DNA of 6,970 nt, taken from assembly GCF_000429005.1 (NCBI RefSeq), contig NZ_AUBA01000034.1, positions 1-6,970 on the forward strand. The letters run 5' to 3'. The notes beneath the pieces were generated by a model that ran no database searches, was not told the origin of the DNA, and worked only from the letters and a program-made list of their open reading frames with translations. Positions 1-3,930 of this stretch are shown one piece after another. The DNA comes from Novosphingobium acidiphilum DSM 19966 (GTDB lineage Bacteria; Pseudomonadota; Alphaproteobacteria; Sphingomonadales; Sphingomonadaceae). A program made the position numbers and the translations under genes. Position 1 is the stretch's first letter, and every line of letters begins with the position of its first letter.

Positions 1-31
1 AAATCAACGGTTTTTTGAACGTCACGGAAGT

Positions 32-41
32 TTTGTGTAAC
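32..41 (+). repeat. TTTGTGTAAC repeat, copy 1 (candidate integrase arm site)
   Basis: This 10-base word recurs exactly at 150-159. A related GTGTAA occurs at 163-168, and the inverted form TACACAAA at 253-260. The copies fall on both sides of the guaA-like core at 80-97, the arrangement expected of integrase arm-type sites in an attP or in a junction of two element ends. Chance recurrence in AT-rich DNA is possible. Confidence 0.35.
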
Positions 42-70
42 TAAATAACTTAATAAAAACAGTTATTTAG
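41..70. repeat. Perfect 10-bp inverted repeat next to the attachment core
   Basis: CTAAATAACT (41-50) is mirrored exactly by AGTTATTTAG (61-70) across a 10-base spacer. The stem is AT-rich and is not followed by a T-run on either strand, so it is not a typical Rho-independent terminator. It ends 9 bases from the guaA-like core. A protein-binding dyad or a weak hairpin are both possible. Confidence 0.6.
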
Positions 71-79
71 AAACGTATT

Positions 80-97
80 CTACTCCCACTCGATCAT
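80..97 (-). other. Putative attachment site, detached guaA 3'-end sequence (attR-like)
   Basis: On the minus strand, positions 94-80 read ATC GAG TGG GAG TAG, that is I-E-W-E-stop. GMP synthases end in a highly conserved ...PPATIEWE, and the guaA 3' end is a known integration hotspot for genomic islands. The frame here is not a guaA gene: it is ATG ATC GAG TGG GAG TAG with an in-frame TGA directly upstream of that ATG. The match is therefore a short duplicated piece, as left at the far end of an island. The integrase gene (start 6921) has the same orientation, as expected if guaA itself lies just beyond the right edge. Exact core limits cannot be fixed without the partner copy. Confidence 0.6.
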
Positions 98-146
98 TCA
101 CCGAGTCAATTTTCATTATATTTCAGTGTTTTAGATGTATGATAAT

Positions 147-263
147 AGCTTTGTGTAACAACGTGTAAACGCATTTTATTCCACATTATCAATGCGTTAT
201 CTAAGTTATTGGGATCCTGCATCGTAGATGCACAATGTGTCAATCGCCTACCTACACAAAGCT
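147..263. repeat. 11-bp inverted repeat containing TTTGTGTAAC copy 2
   Basis: AGCTTTGTGTA (147-157) is mirrored exactly by TACACAAAGCT (253-263), with a 95-base interval. The left arm overlaps the second exact TTTGTGTAAC copy (150-159). The interval contains two smaller dyads: CGCATT/AATGCG (170-175 with 191-196) and the hairpin at 218-232. Together these look like a multi-site binding region at the element end, consistent with integrase or accessory-factor sites. The function is inferred. Confidence 0.45.
218..232. repeat. Small perfect hairpin (6-bp stem, 3-base loop)
   Basis: TGCATC (218-223) and GATGCA (227-232) are exact complements around the loop GTA. The hairpin lies 46 bases past the stop of the gene ending at 278 and could form in its transcript. 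No T-run follows on the minus strand, so a classical terminator is unlikely. It may be part of the repeat-rich element end. Confidence 0.45.
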
Positions 264-277
264 GCCATCACCTCCAA

Positions 278-706
278 CTAAGACGACTGCTTCGCCTTGC
301 GACCTACGACCGTGACGCTGTTTAGTGCAGCATCCAGTTCACCCTTCAGCACAGCTTCCTTCACCTTCGTCAGAACCGTGCTGACCTCAGATGCGCTAGC
401 GCACTCGATAGCGTTCTTGCCCTTCGCAAGCTCGATCGGTTTGCTCCCGTAGCGCACAGTCAGTTGCACAGTGTCATCAGCGTTCACGACCCACCAACGC
501 TTGATGCGCTTCGCGACTTCCCGACGATGCTGATTGCCGTTCTCGTCAGTGATCGTGACGATCTTGGTCGCAGTAAAAGCTGCGTCCGCTGCGAGACTGA
601 TCTGCTGATCGATCTTGTCTGCCAGCTTGCGCCGACGCACGAAAATTCGCCCTTGTGCCGTCTCTGGTCGAAACTCGACCAGCTTCAGCGATGAAATCAC
701 AGACAT
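278..706 (-). CDS. DUF6641-like hypothetical protein
   Basis: A 142-residue soluble protein with no signal peptide or membrane segment. From memory it resembles the DUF6641 family of small proteins in proteobacterial mobile elements. Shared traits are the opening Met-Ser-x-Ile-Ser-Ser-Leu-Lys-Leu-Val, a basic block (R20-K31) followed by a short helix, an 'ITDENGN' turn (51-58), a basic run ending in RWW-V (67-74) and the segment 'YGSKPIELAKGKNAIE' (86-101). I cannot confirm this by search. The function of the family is unknown; the two basic stretches would fit nucleic-acid contact. The start is well supported: AAGGAG lies 6 bases before the ATG. It is the last gene of a leftward cluster, 40 bases after the preceding stop. 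The Shine-Dalgarno sequence is embedded in a perfect 8-bp inverted repeat. Confidence 0.85.
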   Translation of the reverse strand: MSVISSLKLVEFRPETAQGRIFVRRRKLADKIDQQISLAADAAFTATKIVTITDENGNQHRREVAKRIKRWWVVNADDTVQLTVRYGSKPIELAKGKNAIECASASEVSTVLTKVKEAVLKGELDAALNSVTVVGRKAKQSS

Positions 707-707
707 A

Positions 708-730
708 GCATTCTCCTTATCCGAGAATGC
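708..730 (-). promoter_or_regulatory. Hairpin covering the ribosome binding site of the 706 gene
   Basis: GCATTCTC (708-715) and GAGAATGC (723-730) are exact complements with a 7-base loop. In the leftward mRNA the loop reads GGATAAG and the 3' arm starts GAG, so the Shine-Dalgarno AAGGAG (718-713) is half in the loop and half in the stem. The stem ends one base before the start codon. This would reduce ribosome access unless opened, for instance by translation of the preceding gene, by temperature or by a factor. It could instead be a DNA dyad bound by a repressor. Confidence 0.55.
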
Positions 731-746
731 GATTCTGAATCCATCT

Positions 747-1394
747 CTATGTTATTCCTACCGATTTCCTCATGCCCGCAGTCAATGCACGAAGTTTTTC
801 CGTCACGTCTGCATCCGTCATACGTTCCGCTGGATTCTTGATTCGCTCGATTTCAGCTTCGACTGCACGAATCTTGCACTCCCGTTTGCTGTCCGTCATT
901 GCCGAGATACCGCCACTGAGATTGTCGAGACTGCGACTGGTGATCGCTCGTGGGACGCTGACTGGATCAAGGGTTGGATGATTGCTCGCGCTGAAATCGC
1001 ACTGTCTGTCGAACCAGATTTGCAGCGATGGATCGATGCTAAGCTGGTCTTCGAGATAAATCAGCGCCCGTTCGAAAGCTGACTGCGCCTTTGCATGTAG
1101 CTGCCTTGCCGATCGTCGACCCCGCTGACTCGCCGCCTCCCCGCGATTGTAAAGCATGATCGCCTTCTTCAGCAGCTCCTCATACTCGATGATCGCCCCA
1201 GACTTGTTACTAAGCAGATTGCGCTGATCGACAGTGTTCGACCAACTTTCCTCGTATTCCTTGTAACCTTCTGCACCGAGCCAAGTGCGAAGCTGACGAT
1301 TCTGCACGATTTCGCCACGCCTCAATCGAGACAGCAAGTCGTTCAGCTTTTCGAGTCGCGCAGTGTCCGTCTTGTGCAAGGTGTCGCCCGACAT
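747..1394 (-). CDS. Hypothetical protein, charged and helix-rich
   Basis: A 215-residue protein that I do not recognise. It has no signal peptide or membrane segment. Residues 10-30 form a Leu- and Arg-rich amphipathic stretch. Residues 70-120 are rich in Ala, Arg, Lys and Glu and look helical ('EELLKKAIMLYNRGEAASQRG'). The C-terminal 50 residues are again strongly charged ('AVEAEIERIKNPAERMTDADV'). A TGA stop directly precedes the ATG in frame, so no earlier start is possible, yet no clear Shine-Dalgarno sequence is visible. It starts 57 bases after the preceding gene stops, so expression as part of the 1760-278 cluster is likely. A small AAAAGG/CCTTTT dyad (1425-1438) lies in that gap. Confidence 0.75.
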   Translation of the reverse strand: MSGDTLHKTDTARLEKLNDLLSRLRRGEIVQNRQLRTWLGAEGYKEYEESWSNTVDQRNLLSNKSGAIIEYEELLKKAIMLYNRGEAASQRGRRSARQLHAKAQSAFERALIYLEDQLSIDPSLQIWFDRQCDFSASNHPTLDPVSVPRAITSRSLDNLSGGISAMTDSKRECKIRAVEAEIERIKNPAERMTDADVTEKLRALTAGMRKSVGIT

Positions 1395-1451
1395 TCATGA
1401 TGAGAGAGTGCAAAACCGTGCAGCAAAAGGAACCTTTTTCCAAGATGGGAA

Positions 1452-1760
1452 CTACGCTGTGAGATCGAACTCGACACTCTCAGCATCGACCAGCGCACGA
1501 CACTTTCCGCTCATCGCTGCCAGCTGATCAGCCAGCGTATGATAGCGCGGGAGCTGACCAAGCTGCTCGGACGCGTTCATCAATCTACTCGCACATATTG
1601 CGATGGTGCCCAGACTGGGCTCGGAGCGGGTCGAGCGCAGCTTCCGCACATAGCCTTCGCAGCAGCCAAGCCAATGTTCGCTGAACTCGCTCTCGCTGGC
1701 CGTAATGCCCTTCGCCTTCAAGAAATTAAAAATCTCCAAAATCACTGTGTTTTTCGTCAT
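1452..1760 (-). CDS. Small putative helix-turn-helix protein (DUF6626-like?)
   Basis: A 102-residue protein. Residues 6-16 form a short helix, then 'SEFSEHWLGCCEGYVRKLRSTRSEPSLGTIAICASRL' (positions 24-60) has the spacing of a compact helix-turn-helix: a Phe-Ser helix, a turn with Gly, a Tyr-x-x-x-Leu-Arg recognition-like helix, then a further helix. From memory this pattern is like the DUF6626 family of small element-borne proteins; I cannot verify that. A DNA-binding regulator role is inferred. The start is supported by AGGGAG six bases before the ATG. It is the first gene of the leftward cluster, and its upstream region has a long dyad, which would suit autoregulation. Confidence 0.75.
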   Translation of the reverse strand: MTKNTVILEIFNFLKAKGITASESEFSEHWLGCCEGYVRKLRSTRSEPSLGTIAICASRLMNASEQLGQLPRYHTLADQLAAMSGKCRALVDAESVEFDLTA

Positions 1761-1819
1761 TTATTTCTCCCTGTGATAAATACTCTCAGATGCAAGTGAT
1801 CTGCTCACTGTATTTATCA
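1759..1819 (-). promoter_or_regulatory. Dyad-rich leader or operator upstream of the 1760 gene
   Basis: TGATAAATAC (1774-1783) is mirrored exactly by GTATTTATCA (1810-1819). Inside lie AGTGA/TCACT (1795-1799 with 1805-1809) and CAGAT/ATCTG (1787-1791 with 1799-1803). The same GTATTTAT arm of the mRNA can instead pair with ATAAAT at the start codon (1759-1764 with 1776-1781), putting the AGGGAG ribosome binding site in an 11-base loop. The two pairings exclude each other. As DNA the dyad looks like an operator; as RNA it could be a simple switch. The 15-mer at 1769-1783 recurs with one mismatch upstream of the 5603 gene. Confidence 0.5.
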
Positions 1820-2081
1820 AAAGCGAGATAAAGGCTGGCGCGCCGATTGTTATGCGCTGTGAATCCGTTCTTGGCATGGCCGCAAGGCATTGTGACGGTA
1901 AGCAATTCGAGTGACTCGCTGCTCGGCCTCATCGCACTACCCATCGGTCCCCGCTGGATGCCTGAAACGACAGCCCTATGTGCTTGTAACGTTTGCGATG
2001 TTGAAATGGTTGAAAGTCTTGGAAATTACCCCAAACCCCATAGGCTCAAAGTGAGTGGGAAGGACACTTGACCCCACAAGA

Positions 2082-2116
2082 GCATTGCCGACAGCCGCGA
2101 TATGAGCTGGCAATGC
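2082..2116. repeat. Perfect 8-bp inverted repeat
   Basis: GCATTGCC (2082-2089) is mirrored by GGCAATGC (2109-2116) across 19 bases. The right arm runs into CAATGCCCTGC (2111-2121), which recurs with one change as CATTGCCCTGC at 2229-2239 inside the next structured segment. This suggests the two segments are related. Confidence 0.5.
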
Positions 2117-2162
2117 CCTGCGTAAGACAGCGCGTAATAGGAGCATCGCAAAACCTGCCTCT

Positions 2163-2181
2163 CTCATGATCACATCATGAG
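2163..2181. repeat. Perfect 8-bp palindrome with 3-base centre
   Basis: CTCATGAT (2163-2170) and ATCATGAG (2174-2181) are exact complements around CAC. The near-continuous dyad symmetry is typical of an operator for a dimeric regulator. No T-run follows on either strand, so it is not a terminator. Confidence 0.5.
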
Positions 2182-2220
2182 TTGCGTTCATATCGTTAAA
2201 GCATACCTCAGTGAATGTGC

Positions 2221-2271
2221 GTATTCATCATTGCCCTGCAAGGGGCAGTGGTTTGGCTCCCTAGTGAATAC
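2221..2271 (+). repeat. Nested inverted repeats, possible structured RNA
   Basis: An outer pair GTATTCA (2221-2227) with TGAATAC (2265-2271) encloses an inner hairpin CATTGCCC (2229-2236) with GGGCAGTG (2243-2250). The inner stem has eight pairs, one of them G-U, and a 6-base loop TGCAAG. The single G-U pair favours an RNA on the plus strand over a DNA dyad. No promoter or terminator for such an RNA is evident. Confidence 0.4.
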
Positions 2272-2321
2272 CCCGAATGAAAATTCAGGAAATCATCCAG
2301 AAGCATTCTGACCTTGATCGT

Positions 2322-2391
2322 TTCGCTGCTGCGTAATGAGAGCAGAGCGAAGCGATGCGATCATAGCAGCAAGCGAATGTGGAACAGCGAA
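2322..2391. repeat. Cluster of AGCGAA words with inverted copy
   Basis: AGCGAA occurs at 2346-2351, 2372-2377 and 2386-2391, with its inverse TTCGCT at 2322-2327. The inverse copy can pair with the middle one, and the stem continues GCTG/CAGC (2328-2331 with 2367-2370) past a single bulged A. Repeated short words near a recombinase promoter could be protein-binding sites. Low complexity is the alternative. Confidence 0.35.
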
Positions 2392-2463
2392 GCTGGGACG
2401 CATGATGATGCTGATGAATGACGATTTATGCCCACATTCCCTGCCATTAACAAATCTCTCAAA

Positions 2464-2576
2464 GTTTATGAAAAACGCTGAGGTGCTTGGAAAAACACGA
2501 TTTCGATATGGCTGGATTTCGGTAGGAATAAGTTACTCATAAACTTATCATGTGATTTGTAGGAAATGTTTATGAG
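2464..2576. repeat. GTTTATGA repeats and inverted repeats before the recombinase
   Basis: GTTTATGA occurs at 2464-2471 and 2568-2575, and inverted at 2537-2544. The last two form a 9-bp inverted repeat, CTCATAAAC (2536-2544) with GTTTATGAG (2568-2576). Its right arm overlaps the GAGG (2574-2577) that is the only ribosome-binding candidate for the recombinase, so the hairpin could limit translation. A separate dyad, ATAAGTT (2528-2534) with AACTTAT (2542-2548), has a 7-base spacer, the geometry of a tyrosine-recombinase core site. These may be self-regulatory or crossover sites of the adjacent recombinase. Confidence 0.45.
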
Positions 2577-2587
2577 GTTATTGCAAA

Positions 2588-3154
2588 ATGGCTCGTGCAA
2601 AGGTTCTCTCTCGTGATGAGATAAAGAGGGTCATGCGAATGGCTGACTGCACGAGCAATGGGCTTCGTGATCGTGTCGCTCTCGCTCTGAGCATTCAGGC
2701 AGGAATGCGTATTGGGGAAATCTGCAAACTGACGATCGGCGACGTGCGAGGGATCGATGGTCGATCTGTCGAGGTCATTCATCTCACGAAGCATCAGACG
2801 AAGGGCAATCGCTCTCGACGTGTCTTTCTCAGCGACGAGCTTCGAAAGCTGCTGAACACGTACCTCGCTCAGATCGAGCAGCTAGATGACAGCAAAGCTT
2901 TCATTCGCAGCACTCGCACAGGTGGTCATTTCAGCAACGTGTCGCTCAGCTCCAGGCTCAAAGCGATCTACGAAAGCGCGGGGATCCAGACCAGCAGTCA
3001 TGCAGGGCGCAGGACATTCGCAACGCGTCTAAACGCTGCTGGTATCGGCATGGCGACAATCCAGCAAGCGCTCGGGCACGCAAATCTCGCTACAACAGCA
3101 CTCTACTGCTCAGTCAGTGATGAACAGCTGGTCAACGCGGTGAATGGGATTTGA
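2588..3154 (+). CDS. Minimal tyrosine recombinase (catalytic domain only)
   Basis: A 188-residue member of the tyrosine recombinase family, which cuts and rejoins DNA through a phosphotyrosine intermediate. The full active-site set is present: R41 in 'GMRIGE', the beta-hairpin lysine around K72, H138-x-x-R141 in 'SHAGRRTF', H164 in 'LGHANL' and the nucleophile Y173. The N-terminal core-binding domain of ordinary integrases (typically 300-400 aa) is absent, as in the compact FimB/FimE-type recombinases. The ATG has GAGG 10 bases upstream, a rather long spacing. It is on the opposite strand to most genes and converges on the cargo block with a 22-base gap. It may act as an inversion or excision enzyme, or as an accessory recombinase of the element. 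It appears intact, not a fragment, because all catalytic residues are kept and it has its own start signals. Confidence 0.92.
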   Translation: MARAKVLSRDEIKRVMRMADCTSNGLRDRVALALSIQAGMRIGEICKLTIGDVRGIDGRSVEVIHLTKHQTKGNRSRRVFLSDELRKLLNTYLAQIEQLDDSKAFIRSTRTGGHFSNVSLSSRLKAIYESAGIQTSSHAGRRTFATRLNAAGIGMATIQQALGHANLATTALYCSVSDEQLVNAVNGI

Positions 3155-3176
3155 ACATTGAATATGTCTTTCTAGA

Positions 3177-3659
3177 TTACTCGCTATCGCTTTTGGGACA
3201 CCCTACTTCATGCATTCCGGCTAATGCATCATCTATCCCTGTGATATCAAAAGAACTCTTTCCGCCATCAAAAACTTCAATAGTAAATTTATTCTTTCCT
3301 GATATTTTCTTAAAAAATGCATCTACATCTTCTGGTTCAGATTCGCCGGAAGCATAATCATTGTTCCAATGGACATCATGGGGTTTTTCATTATCAAATC
3401 TAATTTTAGCCGTTTGAGGCAGCATTAGAGATGGAATTCCCTCTCTTGAGGGGAATTCATAATAAAAATATATCTTACCGCCCTTACTGCAGGCAATTTC
3501 TATTTTTGCCGGTGTTCCGGAAACAGAATGATTTGAATATGATCTTGTTATCTTATCTGTCATTGCATCTTTATCATCTGACTTGTGCCAAACCACAGAT
3601 GAGTCGCACCCAGAGAGCGCCATTGCGCTAATCGCGATGATCGGGAAAAGTTTGCGCAC
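3177..3659 (-). CDS. Putative lipoprotein, VasI-like residue pattern
   Basis: A 160-residue protein with a lipoprotein signal: MRK, a hydrophobic stretch and the lipobox L15-S16-G17-C18. Asp at position 19 (+2) would favour inner-membrane retention under the E. coli rule. The mature part has W24, 'DAMTDK' (31-36), C57 and C154 (a likely disulfide), 'IRFDNEKP' (86-93) with a following W99, and 'FDITGI' near the end. This order (W, MTD, Cys, RFD, W, F-D-x-x-G, Cys) recalls the type VI-associated VasI and similar small exported proteins; the relation is only suggested. The start is GTG with a strong AAGGAGG 4-5 bases upstream. The gene is clearly AT-richer than the recombinase beside it, a sign of separate acquisition. 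It is the last gene of the leftward cargo block. Confidence 0.82.
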   Translation of the reverse strand: MRKLFPIIAISAMALSGCDSSVVWHKSDDKDAMTDKITRSYSNHSVSGTPAKIEIACSKGGKIYFYYEFPSREGIPSLMLPQTAKIRFDNEKPHDVHWNNDYASGESEPEDVDAFFKKISGKNKFTIEVFDGGKSSFDITGIDDALAGMHEVGCPKSDSE

Positions 3660-3661
3660 AG

Positions 3662-3676
3662 GCCCTCCTTCGGGGC
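3662..3676 (-). promoter_or_regulatory. Short hairpin around the ribosome binding site of the 3659 gene
   Basis: GCCC (3662-3665) and GGGC (3673-3676) flank a 7-base loop. In the leftward mRNA the loop carries AAGGA of the Shine-Dalgarno and the arm carries its last G residues. The four-pair GC stem is short, so chance is plausible. It is listed because leaders at 706 and 5603 have the same layout. Confidence 0.3.
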
Positions 3677-3688
3677 ATTAGTTTTGGG

Positions 3689-3901
3689 CTACGTACTCGA
3701 AATTACGAACTGTAAATCAAAATCATCCACAGTCAACTCTGCATCATGGATGAAATCGAGGAAATCTTTCAGAATCATAGCGCTTGGCGGGCATCTTGCA
3801 AGACGCTCATTGGTTGTGCCCACAATCCGCTCTATGAACGCGGACATCGGCTTCTCTGGGCGTGCCCATTGATCGAATGCATCGCCGAAAAATTCGAACA
3901 A
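3689..3901 (-). CDS. Small hypothetical protein (start uncertain)
   Basis: A 70-residue acidic protein that I do not recognise. It has 'EFFGDAFDQWARPEKPMSAF' near the start and a C-terminal acidic segment ('DFLDFIHDAELTVDDFD'). It has no signal peptide or membrane segment. The first usable start is TTG at 3901 with a poor ribosome binding site. The frame stays open about 17 codons further upstream, into the 3' end of the TM2 gene, with protein-like sequence but no ATG, GTG or TTG. An internal ATG at 3847 would give 52 residues and has GAGAAG upstream. It lies 29 bases after the TM2 gene, so co-transcription is likely. It could be a remnant of a longer protein. Confidence 0.5.
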   Translation of the reverse strand: MFEFFGDAFDQWARPEKPMSAFIERIVGTTNERLARCPPSAMILKDFLDFIHDAELTVDDFDLQFVISST

Positions 3902-3930
3902 TTGCTCTGATCTGCTAAATTCACCAAATT

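Larger units (their letters stand above)
1..277. other. Gene-free AT-rich end region of the element
   Basis: No open reading frame of convincing length or codon style is present on either strand. The stretch is clearly AT-richer than the genes to its right. It holds a guaA-like attachment core (80-97), a perfect 10-bp inverted repeat (41-70), repeated TTTGTGTAAC words, an 11-bp inverted repeat (147-157 with 253-263) and a small hairpin (218-232). This density of short repeats around one core suggests a recombination end rather than a plain intergenic gap. I see no GC-rich stem followed by a T-run that would make a convincing terminator for the gene ending at 278. Confidence 0.6.
1820..2587. 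other. Long divergent intergenic region with no supported gene
   Basis: It lies between the leftward 1760 gene and the rightward recombinase at 2588. Short open frames exist on both strands (for example 1847-2071 plus, 1976-2191 minus and 2336-2542 plus), but they lack good ribosome binding sites and recognisable protein patterns. I see no tRNA or insertion-sequence ends. What stands out is a series of perfect inverted repeats (2082-2116, 2163-2181, 2221-2271, 2528-2548, 2536-2576) and a cluster of AGCGAA words (2322-2391). A non-coding RNA, a recombination site or a replication or transfer origin are all open. A decayed gene is possible but I could not identify one. Confidence 0.55.

Noticed and set aside
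41..70. Rho-independent terminator
   Set aside because: The stem is AT-only apart from two pairs, and no T-run follows on either strand.
165..215. Possible dif/XerCD-like site in the left end
   Set aside because: There is an AT-rich segment with small dyads, but no 11-bp arm pair with a 6-base centre matching a dif consensus. The guaA-like core explains the region better.
464..1082. Plus-strand open frames opposite the leftward genes
   Set aside because: They are antisense shadows of the DUF6641-like and charged hypothetical genes. The minus-strand frames have better starts, spacing and protein composition.
1210..1443. 77-residue minus-strand frame overlapping the 1394 gene start
   Set aside because: It starts at TTG without a Shine-Dalgarno, lies mostly inside the 215-residue gene in another frame, and has shadow-like Arg/Ser/Cys-rich composition.
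1847..2071. 74-residue open frame on the plus strand
   Set aside because: It starts at TTG with no ribosome binding site, and the composition does not resemble the supported genes. I recognise no pattern despite two close Cys residues.
1976..2191. 71-residue open frame on the minus strand
   Set aside because: Its middle part looks somewhat protein-like, but the start has no good ribosome binding site and no family is recognisable. It also overlaps conspicuous dyads. A remnant of a decayed gene is possible.
2229..2250. Terminator hairpin
   Set aside because: A good stem, but followed by GTTTGG rather than a T-run, and no gene ends just before it.
2487..2510. Promoter of the 188-residue recombinase (TTGGAA with GATATG)
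   Set aside because: The spacing of about 12 bases is too short for a sigma-70 promoter.
2336..2542. 68-residue open frame on the plus strand
   Set aside because: It runs through the AGCGAA repeat cluster and dyads and has no ribosome binding site or domain pattern.
3155..3176. Bidirectional terminator between the convergent genes
   Set aside because: Only 22 bases, with no inverted repeat visible.
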